A stretch of DNA of 48,072 nt from Planctomycetota bacterium (GTDB taxonomy: Bacteria > Planctomycetota > UBA1135 > GCA-002748355). Position numbers and translations under genes: made by a program. Of the stretch, positions 36,775 through 44,484 are shown piece after piece. Within the stretch, counting starts at the first letter, position 1, and the number at the start of each line of letters is the position of its first letter. The stretch covers positions 1-48,072 of the forward strand of contig JALUUL010000030.1 of assembly GCA_027021385.1 (NCBI GenBank). The letters run 5' to 3'. The notes under the pieces were generated by a model. The model ran no database searches and was not told where the DNA came from. It worked only from the letters and a program-made list of their open reading frames with translations.

Positions 36775-38313
36775 ATGCCGCGTTTCTTGTTCCGTCACCC
36801 CCTCTGGGCCCTGATCGTCCTCGCCCTCTTCGTCCGCCTCCCATTCCTTCGGGGCGAGTTGAACGACATGGATGACTGGCGGCAGACCGATACCGCGACC
36901 ATGGCCCGGAACTTCCTCGAGGACCCGAACCCCCTGCATCCTCGGGTCGACTGGGCCGCCCCCGGTCCGGGATACGTCGAATCCGAGTTCCCCCTCTATA
37001 CTTACACGGTCCACGCTCTCTACCGACTCACCGGGGAACGGCCCTTGCTAGGGAGATGGCTCTCGATCCTGATCTTCCTCCTCTCGATCCCGCCCTTCCT
37101 CCGGATCTCAAAACGCTGGTTCGGCCCCCTTGGGACGATCCTGGCCTTATGCTTCTTCGCCTTCTCCCCGATCGTCGTCCGCTATTCCCGCGCCTTCATG
37201 CCGGAAGCGACCGTCCTCTGCCTCTACTTGTGGGCGCTCGATCGCTTCCTCCTCTGGCTCGACGAGGAGGGGCGGGGATTCCCCGTCTTCCCGGCCGTCC
37301 TAACCGCCGCGGCGATCCTCGTCAAGCCGACGAGCCTCCATATCGGCTGGGTCTACCTCGGACTCCTGCATGCCCGCTCCGGCCCGAAGGGTCTCCTCCG
37401 CCCCAGGATCCTCGGCTTCGGTCTCCTCTGCCTGCTCCCCCCCCTCGCCTGGTATCTCTACGCCGCCTGGCTCCACCGGACCTTCGGCAACACCTTCGGG
37501 GTCATTTCGGGAGGCGACAGCAAATGGGGGGACCTCTCGTGGTGGACCTCCCCCTTTTTCTATCTTTCCCTGCTGTCGATCGAGGCGAAATGGGTGCTCG
37601 GATGGGGCGGTCTGTTCCTCGCATTCCTGGGCGTCTTCTCCTTCCCGAGAGAAGGGCGCCGCTTCTATCGATCAGGCCTCCTCGCCCTGTTCCTCTACTA
37701 CCTCCTCGTCGCCCGGTATTGCGGCCATGAGGGGCGGGGAACCCAGTACCACCTCTACGCGGCTCCCTGGCTCGCCTGGGGGGCGACGGCGGGCTTCTCG
37801 GCCCTGTTCGAATACGGGAAACGCGGCCTCCAGGTCGCTGCGGTCGCCCTCCTGGCCCTGTGCTTCCAATCCGGGCTCTCGATCGGAAGGGTCTGGCTCG
37901 CCCGGCACGGCAAGGAACTCGCGGCGGCGGGGCATGCCCTCCGAGAGATCTCCTCCCCGGACGACCTCGCGGTCGTTCTCGGGGCTGACCCCGCCTGGGA
38001 CCGGAACCAGGTCGCGAACAACTTCGAGGACCCGAGGGTCTTCTACCATGCCCGCCGGCGGGGACGGGTCCTGGCCTCCGACCGCCAGGACCCCGCCCGT
38101 CTGGCCGAAGTCCTCGGCTGCGGCGCGCGATGGTTCGTCAACTTTCCCTGGATCAACCGGAGCGCGGGGCCGGGATTCCGGGAAGCCCTCGAACAAAGGA
38201 CGATCCTGCGCCGGGAAGGGCCCGGGTTCGAGATCCGGGAGGTCCGCAATCCCCGGCACGACCCGGTGCGTTTCCCGAAGGACGGCCGGAGGCCTCCGGA
38301 ACCCGGCCGCTGA
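36775..38313 (+). CDS. GT39-like integral-membrane glycosyltransferase
   Basis: 512 residues with about 9-10 hydrophobic segments. An acidic first periplasmic loop NDMDDWRQTDTATMARNFL follows the first helix, as in ArnT/PMT-type lipid-linked sugar transferases. VRYSRAFMPEATVLCLYLWALDRFLLWLDEEG and ILVKPTSLHIGWVYLGLL also fit. The C-terminal soluble tail has DPAWDRNQVANNFEDPRVFYHARR. Start ATG 36775; an upstream ATG 36688 would add an unlikely leader. It could decorate lipid or protein, but no specific partner is evident. Confidence 0.85.
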   Translation: MPRFLFRHPLWALIVLALFVRLPFLRGELNDMDDWRQTDTATMARNFLEDPNPLHPRVDWAAPGPGYVESEFPLYTYTVHALYRLTGERPLLGRWLSILIFLLSIPPFLRISKRWFGPLGTILALCFFAFSPIVVRYSRAFMPEATVLCLYLWALDRFLLWLDEEGRGFPVFPAVLTAAAILVKPTSLHIGWVYLGLLHARSGPKGLLRPRILGFGLLCLLPPLAWYLYAAWLHRTFGNTFGVISGGDSKWGDLSWWTSPFFYLSLLSIEAKWVLGWGGLFLAFLGVFSFPREGRRFYRSGLLALFLYYLLVARYCGHEGRGTQYHLYAAPWLAWGATAGFSALFEYGKRGLQVAAVALLALCFQSGLSIGRVWLARHGKELAAAGHALREISSPDDLAVVLGADPAWDRNQVANNFEDPRVFYHARRRGRVLASDRQDPARLAEVLGCGARWFVNFPWINRSAGPGFREALEQRTILRREGPGFEIREVRNPRHDPVRFPKDGRRPPEPGR

Positions 38314-38315
38314 AC

Positions 38316-39452
38316 TCAGAGAGCGGGGAGCGGCGCGGGGCTGCCGGCTTCCTCTGGGCGCCTCGAGGGTTCGACGAGACAGCGGGCGACCAGACGACCG
38401 ACCGGGCCCGCGCAGGTCACTCCATGCCCGCCGAGCCCCGCGGCATGGAAGAGGCCCTCGACCTCGAGATCCGCGCCCAGGAGGAAACGGCGGTCGCCCG
38501 CGAAGGTCCGAAGCCCCGCCCATCGTTTTCCGACCTGCAGCTCCCTCAACCAGGGAAAGACGCCGAGGCGGTCATGGGCCCACTCGAGGATCTCGTCCGC
38601 GACGGCGGGGACGCCGGCCTCGACCGCATCCTCGTCGCAGGCGCTGAACAACAAGCCCTCGCCCTCCGGCCGGAAATACACCTGCGCATCGACATGCCAG
38701 ACGAAGCCGGGCATCCCTTCGAGGAAGGGGGGGCGGCTCGTCGTGCAGAACAGGTGGCGGCGGTGAGGCCGGAGCGCCCGGGATCGGATCCCGGAAGCCC
38801 GGCAGATATCGTCGTGCCAGGCCCCGGGGGCCAGACAGACCCTCGGAGACCGCAACCTGCTGCCGTCCTTCAACAGGGCCCCGGCGACCGCATCCCGCTC
38901 GACGAGGAGACGCTCGACCCTCCGGCCGGTCTCGACCCTCCCCCCCCGTTCCCGGAAACCGCGGAGGAAGGCCTGAAGCAGGGCCGCGGGATCCGCGATC
39001 CCGTCCCGAGGGGCATGAAAACCGCAAAGGAAGGGCGTCCCCTCGAGAAAGGGGAAGCACCGGAGACAGTTTGCGGGGTCGAGGATCTCGATCTCTACGC
39101 CTTCGTTCTTCCCCGCCTCCGCGGCCGCCCTGAGGAGGGCGGCCGTCTCCGGGCGGGAGGCGAGGAGGAGGGACCCCAGGGGACGGAAGGCCTCGGGCGG
39201 AAGTCCGAGGGATTCGGGGGGGCGGTTCCAGAACCGCTGTCCCTCGAAGGCCAGCCATCGCAGCCCCGGGTGTTCGACGAGCCCTCGGACCATGGCCGCG
39301 TTCTGCGCACTGGCGTGGACCCCAGGGAGGGCCTCGCTTTCGAGGAGAACCCAGACCCCGTTATGGGTCGCCCCCCTCTCGGCCAGGTGCCAAGCGACCG
39401 AGGCCCCGGCGAGACCGCCTCCGACGATCAGACCCTCGAACTCCTCCTCCAT
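38316..39452 (-). CDS. FAD-dependent D-amino-acid oxidase/dehydrogenase-like enzyme (DAO family)
   Basis: 378 residues. The FAD motif GGGLAGAS is near residue 11. The family segment LLESEALPGVHASAQNAAMVRG matches the HxSGRNAA pattern of D-arginine dehydrogenase-like enzymes (Q for GR here). LCGFHAPRDGIADPAALLQAFLRGFRERGG and the C-terminal GLGGHGVTCAGPVGRLVARCL are typical. Substrate not known. Start ATG 39452; about 150 nt upstream is a strong terminator on the same strand (39598-39627), so this gene may be controlled by attenuation or have a promoter below it. Confidence 0.9.
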   Translation of the reverse strand: MEEEFEGLIVGGGLAGASVAWHLAERGATHNGVWVLLESEALPGVHASAQNAAMVRGLVEHPGLRWLAFEGQRFWNRPPESLGLPPEAFRPLGSLLLASRPETAALLRAAAEAGKNEGVEIEILDPANCLRCFPFLEGTPFLCGFHAPRDGIADPAALLQAFLRGFRERGGRVETGRRVERLLVERDAVAGALLKDGSRLRSPRVCLAPGAWHDDICRASGIRSRALRPHRRHLFCTTSRPPFLEGMPGFVWHVDAQVYFRPEGEGLLFSACDEDAVEAGVPAVADEILEWAHDRLGVFPWLRELQVGKRWAGLRTFAGDRRFLLGADLEVEGLFHAAGLGGHGVTCAGPVGRLVARCLVEPSRRPEEAGSPAPLPAL

Positions 39453-39597
39453 GGATCCCAAGTTTGCCTTCCCCCAGCCCACGAGGAAAGGAATGCGGAG
39501 AATCCCCGCGAAATGAGGATACTCCAACGGGGAAGAACGAGGGATCCGGGGCGGGCGAAAGGAGCCCTGCGCGGCGGCGCTCCGGAACGCCCCGGGG

Positions 39598-39627
39598 AAA
39601 GAAAGAGGCGGGGGCCGAAGCCCCCGC
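39598..39627 (-). terminator. strong rho-independent terminator (UUCG loop)
   Basis: On the minus strand GCGGGGGC-TTCG-GCCCCCGC (plus 39608-39627) is an 8-bp stem with an exceptionally stable UUCG loop, followed by CTCTTTCTTT. It ends or attenuates a minus-strand transcript coming from about 39750 or above, and it lies upstream of the oxidoreductase start. Confidence 0.75.
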
Positions 39628-39776
39628 GGGTCCCTGCACGGCCCGGACGAAAGATTCGGACGCAGGAGGCCGGCAGGACGAGATGGCGTTGGTGAATCTG
39701 GAGGAGTGGAGCCTGAAGCTCGTTGATGATTCTTGAAGGAAGGGACCCGGGGGTCCTGCGGAGCAGGCCCCCCGGA
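39627..39776 (-). ncRNA. candidate structured RNA or cis-regulatory element
   Basis: CGGGTCCCT (39627-39635) is perfectly complementary to AGGGACCCG (39741-39749), a 9-bp stem enclosing 105 nt. Inside are AGATTC/GAATCT and GAGC-CTGAA-GCTC pairings. A second hairpin (GGGGGTCCTGC-GGA-GCAGGCCCCC) lies at 39751-39776. In the minus orientation the 3' side of the long stem abuts the terminator stem, the layout of a riboswitch or leader attenuator. I matched it to no known RNA family. Confidence 0.4.
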
Positions 39777-40210
39777 AGGAGAGAAAAAGGACGAGGTTCC
39801 CGCCCCTGCCGAGGCATCGGCAGGCGGATCCGCCCGGCCGCCAGACGGCTGGACTGAATCCGGAAGGCCCGCACCCGACCCAACACCCGGAAACCCGGGG
39901 GCCCACTTGGATCGGGGGGCCTCTTTGACTCGATGGGAAGAACCCGACTGGATCGTCCGACCCCTGTCGCACGAGAACGGAGCGTACGGAGGAATCCTCG
40001 GGAGGAGGATCCGCGGTCCGTACGAAGGAGGACCTCCGCTCTCGGCTCGCACCCGACGGGGGTCGGCCCGCTGACCGGACCAGGAGCCGGGAACCTCGAG
40101 AACCGTGGAGAAATCCGATTGTTCAGAACGAGACGAAAGGCGTCGGCCTCTCGTCGCCCCATGGGACGAAGGGAAGGGGCCGGAGGGTTCCCTCGATCGT
40201 GCGGGAAATC

Positions 40211-40226
40211 GCCCTTATTTTAGGGC
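40211..40226 (+). promoter_or_regulatory. AT-rich palindrome upstream of the carrier gene
   Basis: GCCCTTATTTTAGGGC is unusually AT-rich for this window and has a 5-bp inverted repeat around TTATTT. It lies 154 nt before the start of the ArsB/NhaD-type gene and could be a -10 element or operator. No convincing -35 was found. Confidence 0.25.
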
Positions 40227-40379
40227 TGATTCGATGCGAACGGGGATTCCCGCCGGGGCTCCGTACCTCCCTCCCCAGACCTGGGCCCGTCGGGTGCGCT
40301 CCCCCGAGGCGGATCCTGAGCAGGACCTCCCGACCTCCGGGGTTCCTTCCGCCACCCCACGACGGCATCTTGGGGACCG

Positions 40380-41717
40380 ATGAGCGATTCCGGCCTCCAG
40401 GTCCTGTTCGGCCTCCTGATGCTCCTCGTCTACGGGCTGATCGCCTTCGAGGTCCTCCACAAGACCGTCGCGGCCCTCCTCGGCGCCCTGGTCCTGATCG
40501 GCCTCGGGATCGGCTTCGGGGTCCTCCATGAGTTCGAACAGGTCCATCGGATCCTGACGCACGACCTCGGCGTGCTTGGGGTCATTGTCGGGACCTCGAT
40601 TCTCGTGGACCTCGCGGGACAGTCGGGACTCTTCCATTTCCTCGCGATCAAGGTGGTCAAGCGCACGGGGGGGCATCCGCTGCGCCTCTTTCTCGCCCTG
40701 CAAGCCCTCGTCTTCGTTCTCGCCGCCGTCCTGACGATCGTCCCGGCGATGCTGATCCTCGCCGGCCTGACCCTCGTCATCTGCAAGAACCTGGACCTGC
40801 CTCCGACCCCCTACCTCCTGGGGGCGGCCTTCGCGAGCAACGCCGGTGCCTTCTGCACCTTCGCCTCGGGTCTCCCGACCCTGATGATCGGCTCCGCCGC
40901 GGGCATCCCCTACGTCCAGTTCCTTTACGTATCCCTGCCCTTCGCCCTGATCGCCTTCGTCGTCGGCTATCTCTGGACCCGGCGCGCCTTCCGCTCCGAA
41001 CTCCCCTCCGACATGGACGAGGAATCCCGCGCGACCCTCGCCCGCACGGTCGCATCCTTCGACGAATGGGCCCTGGCCCCCGACCGCCGCGCCTTCCTCC
41101 GTTCAGCCGTCATCCTCGGTCTCACGATTCTTTGCTTCGCCCTGGCCGGGGTCCTCCATGTCGGCCTCGATTACATCGCGATGGCCGGTGGAACGGCCAT
41201 GCTCCTCTTCCACGGGAAATCCGTCGAGCATACGATCCGGAAGGTCAACTGGACCGTCATCCTCTTCTTCACCGGGCTCTTCCTGATCGTCGGACTCGTC
41301 AAGGAGACCGGTCTCCTGGATCTCCTCGCCCGCTCCCTCCGAAACGTGACGGGGGATTCCGTCCCGCTATCGATCCTCCTCTTCACCTGGTCCTCCGGGG
41401 TCTCCTCCGCTCTCGTCGACAACATCCCGGTCGCCGCGACGATGATCCCCCTCGTCCAGGGCATGGAAGGCCTACCGAAAGAACCCCTCTGGTGGTCGCT
41501 CGTCCTCGGGTGCAACCTGGGTGGGAGCGCGACTCCGATCGGCTCCATCTCCTGCGTGATCGCGCTCCACACCCTCTACGCCGAATCCGGGATCAAGGTC
41601 TCCTGGGGCCGTTTCCTGGCCGTCGGAGGGGTGTTGATGGTCCTGCAACTCGCCCTCGCGAGCCTCTACCTGATCCTGCATCATGCCGGGGGGCTGATGC
41701 CGACCCTCCCCGGATGA
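40380..41717 (+). CDS. ion transporter of the ArsB/NhaD (SLC13-like) superfamily
   Basis: 445 residues with about 11 hydrophobic segments. Superfamily motifs: TSILVDLAGQSGLFHFLAIK, AVLTIVPAMLILAGLT, SGVSSALVDNIPVAATMIPL and the C-terminal GCNLGGSATPIGSISCVIAL, the last two being the paired hairpin regions of ArsB/NhaD carriers. The substrate (sodium, arsenite, silicate or a dicarboxylate) cannot be assigned. Starts at ATG 40380. A USP-like gene follows 3 nt after the stop, probably cotranscribed. Confidence 0.9.
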   Translation: MSDSGLQVLFGLLMLLVYGLIAFEVLHKTVAALLGALVLIGLGIGFGVLHEFEQVHRILTHDLGVLGVIVGTSILVDLAGQSGLFHFLAIKVVKRTGGHPLRLFLALQALVFVLAAVLTIVPAMLILAGLTLVICKNLDLPPTPYLLGAAFASNAGAFCTFASGLPTLMIGSAAGIPYVQFLYVSLPFALIAFVVGYLWTRRAFRSELPSDMDEESRATLARTVASFDEWALAPDRRAFLRSAVILGLTILCFALAGVLHVGLDYIAMAGGTAMLLFHGKSVEHTIRKVNWTVILFFTGLFLIVGLVKETGLLDLLARSLRNVTGDSVPLSILLFTWSSGVSSALVDNIPVAATMIPLVQGMEGLPKEPLWWSLVLGCNLGGSATPIGSISCVIALHTLYAESGIKVSWGRFLAVGGVLMVLQLALASLYLILHHAGGLMPTLPG

Positions 41718-41720
41718 ACG

Positions 41721-42668
41721 ATGGAACCCCGCGAACAGGAACAGATCCGCCGGAACATGCGGGCCTTCGAGGCCGCCCTCGAGGCCGGCATGACCGGAAA
41801 ACTCGGCCCCGAACTCCCGGAAAGCGCGCTCCTCGCCCTCGACGGGTCGGATCAGGACGAGATCGGTCTCGACCTCATGATCCACTGCGTGAGGACCTTC
41901 GGTCTCAGGGTCTTCCTCCTCCCGGCGGTCCCCTCGCAATCGGAGGCCGCCGATCCGGACCGCGAGGCGCTGGACGCGGCTCTCCGGCGCTTCGAAGAGG
42001 CCGGATTGGAGGCCTCCGGCCTCCTGGACGCCTCCCCGGAAGCCTACCACCGCTTCTCCCGGGCCCTCTCGTCCTGCGAGGCGGATTGGTTCGTTCTCCC
42101 CTGCCCCTTCGGCCACGATCTCGGGGAACTCCGTTCCCGGACCCTCGGGACCTCGGTCGAGGTTCCGCTCGTCCGCGGGGATCGCCCGATCCTGGTCGTG
42201 CGCGGACCGGTCGTCTCTCCCGAACAGGCCCTCTTCCACCCCCACGTAATCCTCCGCGAGAACCTGCCCGAATCCTCCGCCGAGGCCCTCCGTCTGGGTC
42301 TCGGCCTCCTCGCCTCGGCCGCGGAGACCCCGGACCTCAGGGTCACCTTCCTCCTTCCGGAGGAATCGGAGCCCGGGCCCATCCACGAACGGGACTGGAG
42401 TCCCCCGGATCCCGACCTCCGGGCGGCTCTCGGACCGACGGGCGCGAGCCTGTTCCACCGGCTCCGGGAGACCCGGCCGGACCTCGCCTGGACCGCCGCG
42501 GTCCGCAGACCCTCCACCCTCCATCCCGAACGCAGCCGGGTCGGGGGCCGTCTTCATCTCCTCCCCGCCCCGAGGATGGAGGACGGGGTCGAGGCTCTCC
42601 TCCAGCACTTCCTCCTCCACACCCTCGATCCCGTCCTCGTCGTTCCCGCCCCGCAGCGCGGATCCTGA
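41721..42668 (+). CDS. tandem universal-stress-protein-like protein
   Basis: 315 residues in two halves. The first half has LLALDGSDQDEIGLDLMIHCVRTFGLRVFLLPAV and EADWFVLPCPFGHDLGELRSRTLGTSVEVPL...ILVVRGPV, the USP alpha/beta pattern ending in PxLVVR. The second half repeats it more loosely (VILRENLPESSAEALRLGLGLL, LLQHFLLHTLDPVLVVPAP). The classical ATP-binding GxxGxGSxS is degraded to GELRSRTLGTS. It is 3 nt downstream of the carrier and may regulate it; tandem USPs often sit beside transporters. Confidence 0.75.
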   Translation: MEPREQEQIRRNMRAFEAALEAGMTGKLGPELPESALLALDGSDQDEIGLDLMIHCVRTFGLRVFLLPAVPSQSEAADPDREALDAALRRFEEAGLEASGLLDASPEAYHRFSRALSSCEADWFVLPCPFGHDLGELRSRTLGTSVEVPLVRGDRPILVVRGPVVSPEQALFHPHVILRENLPESSAEALRLGLGLLASAAETPDLRVTFLLPEESEPGPIHERDWSPPDPDLRAALGPTGASLFHRLRETRPDLAWTAAVRRPSTLHPERSRVGGRLHLLPAPRMEDGVEALLQHFLLHTLDPVLVVPAPQRGS

Positions 42669-42738
42669 ACGAGGGGCGGATTCCCGAAAGAGGCCCGGCC
42701 CCCCCAGCGGGGACCCGGACGAGACGAGACCCGCCGCC

Positions 42739-44472
42739 TCAGCGGCGGTCGTCCCCCTTGCGGAAATCGAGGAGTTCGGCCAGGACCCGTCCCTCGCAGG
42801 TCTTCGGCCTCGGGATTCCCAAGACCCTCGCCAAGGTGGGCACGAGATCCTCGACCCCCGGCGGGTCCCCGGTCCGGGATCCGGAACGGATCCCCTTTCC
42901 CAGGAACCAGAGGGGAACGAGGCGGTCCTCGAGCGCCGCGCTCCCGTGGAAGGCCGCGAGACCGGGAAGGGATCGTGCGGGAATCCGCCCGCCGGCAAAG
43001 GCGAACAAGAGATCCCCCGACCGCCCGGGAGCGTAGGAGAGGGCCAGGGCCCGTTCGAGCCCGGACCGCGTCCCTCCCTGCGGATTCCGGGGGTCGAAGA
43101 CCGCGGCGATCTCGGGTTGGCTCCGCAGGAAGGCGGCGGCCTCCCTCGCGAGGACTCCCGCATCCAAGCCGAGGGATTCGAGGACCGGTTTCCGGAGAAC
43201 GAGGCTTCGCCCGACGACCCGGAACCACGAGGCCCGGACGCGCCGGAAGGGGCCCGGCCCGGACTTCGTTAGGGGGCGGACGTCCCGGGGAAGGCGTTCC
43301 CCGCGACCCGCGGCCAGGCGCAAGGCCAGGCGGACCCAGAGACCGTTCCGTTCGGGTCTCTCCGGATCCAGGACCCAGGGATCGAAGGTCCGCGGGGCGT
43401 CCGGCCCGGACCCCGGGGCGTCCCGAACCCCGTGGTCGGCGCTGAGGGCGCAGACCCAGCGCCCGCGGCCGACCTTCGCATCGAGGACGCCGAACAGGGC
43501 TTCCAGGGCCCGGTCCAGCCGCAGCACGACATCGGCCGCCTCCAGCGAACGGGGTCCGAAAGCGTGCCCGACATAGTCCAGGGAGGAGAACGAGAGACAG
43601 AGGAGGTCCGGAATCCCGTCCCGGCCGAGACCCGCCTCCTCCCTTTCGAGGAACCAGGCCGCGAGGAAGGCCAGCAGATCGTTCCCGAAGGGACTGACCG
43701 GGAGGAGGGAGACGATCCTCGGGCCGTCCGGGAGGACATGGGGGAAGGTCCGCTTGAATCCCCCCGGCGGGCGTTCGCAGGGGCGGTCGTCCGGCCCGTA
43801 TTGGGCTGAGAGCCATCGGAATTCCCGCGTTCCGGGGGGATGGAGAGGGGACCATACGGTCCCCCGATACCGGCGCAGGAGCTCCGTCCCTCCCTCCCCG
43901 CCCTGGAGCCTCGCGAGCGCGGCGAGCAGACCCTCCCGGTACTTCCGGTCGCCCCGCGTTTCGTACCAGGCGGAGGTCCGGAACGCCCCCTTCTCGAACC
44001 AGAGGACGAGATCGGGGTCCTGCCCTCCGAGAAGGATGGCGGCACGGTCCTTCCCCGAGAGGGAGAGGATCCTCGCCCTCCGGCCGTAGGCCTTCCGCAG
44101 CGCGTCGGCCAGGGTCTCGGCCCGGAGGAAGGAGGCTCCCCGCCCTTCCCCCCGGCCGACGCAATACCGCAACCGGCCGGCTTCCCTATCGAACCAGAAG
44201 TTGCCGGCGATCCCGCTCCGGCGGGGGTAGGCCCCCGTCGCGAGGAGGGCGTGACCCGGTCCGGTCTCGCTCACCGCGTGCCGGATCAGAGCCCTCGGAT
44301 GACCGGCCCCTTCGGCGAGGATCCGGCGAAACCCTCCCGCCCCGAACAGCGGAGAGAGGCGCTCGAGGTGATCCGCCCGGCACTGGTCGATCGAGATCAG
44401 GACCGCCAGGCGCGGGGGTTCGAAGGCCGCTCCCTGCAGGATCGCGGTGGCGCAAAGGATCGGGAGGAGCAT
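42739..44472 (-). CDS. exported alkaline phosphatase/phosphodiesterase (PafA-like)
   Basis: 577 residues. Signal peptide MLLPILCATAILQGAAF. The metal-site Asp29 is in SIDQCRADHL and the nucleophile is Thr70 in SETGPGHALLATG, then YPRRSGIAGNFWFDR. SFSSLDYVGHAFGP and ALSADHGVRD provide the other zinc ligands. The C-terminal VPTLARVLGIPRP is typical. The TGPGHA nucleophile context matches PafA-type phosphatases rather than NPPs. An 18-nt palindrome CCGCCGCCTCAGCGGCGG spans the stop codon at its 3' end. Confidence 0.92.
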   Translation of the reverse strand: MLLPILCATAILQGAAFEPPRLAVLISIDQCRADHLERLSPLFGAGGFRRILAEGAGHPRALIRHAVSETGPGHALLATGAYPRRSGIAGNFWFDREAGRLRYCVGRGEGRGASFLRAETLADALRKAYGRRARILSLSGKDRAAILLGGQDPDLVLWFEKGAFRTSAWYETRGDRKYREGLLAALARLQGGEGGTELLRRYRGTVWSPLHPPGTREFRWLSAQYGPDDRPCERPPGGFKRTFPHVLPDGPRIVSLLPVSPFGNDLLAFLAAWFLEREEAGLGRDGIPDLLCLSFSSLDYVGHAFGPRSLEAADVVLRLDRALEALFGVLDAKVGRGRWVCALSADHGVRDAPGSGPDAPRTFDPWVLDPERPERNGLWVRLALRLAAGRGERLPRDVRPLTKSGPGPFRRVRASWFRVVGRSLVLRKPVLESLGLDAGVLAREAAAFLRSQPEIAAVFDPRNPQGGTRSGLERALALSYAPGRSGDLLFAFAGGRIPARSLPGLAAFHGSAALEDRLVPLWFLGKGIRSGSRTGDPPGVEDLVPTLARVLGIPRPKTCEGRVLAELLDFRKGDDRR

Positions 44473-44484
44473 CCTCCCAGGAAA

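Larger units (their letters stand above)
39453..40379. other. 927-nt gene-free, hairpin-rich intergenic region
   Basis: No convincing protein gene on either strand: the open frames have wrong composition and no family. It contains a terminator (39598-39627), a 9-bp long-range stem, four other hairpins including 39751-39776, 39805-39824, 39886-39900 and 39983-40024, and an AT-rich palindrome near 40211. It may encode a structured RNA and hold the promoters of the flanking divergent genes. Confidence 0.5.

Noticed and set aside
39983..40024. Group II intron domain V because of CGTACGGA/TCCGTACG
   Set aside because: The loop and internal bulge do not fit the domain V consensus, and no intron-encoded protein is near.
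39733..40074. 113-codon open frame on the plus strand
   Set aside because: Gly/Pro/Arg-rich composition, no family, no ribosome site, and it runs through the strong hairpins.
39453..40379. RNase P RNA, tmRNA or SRP RNA
   Set aside because: Looked for the RNase P GAGGAAAGTCC core, tmRNA tag and ends, and the SRP GGAAGGAAGCA-type loop on both strands; none found.
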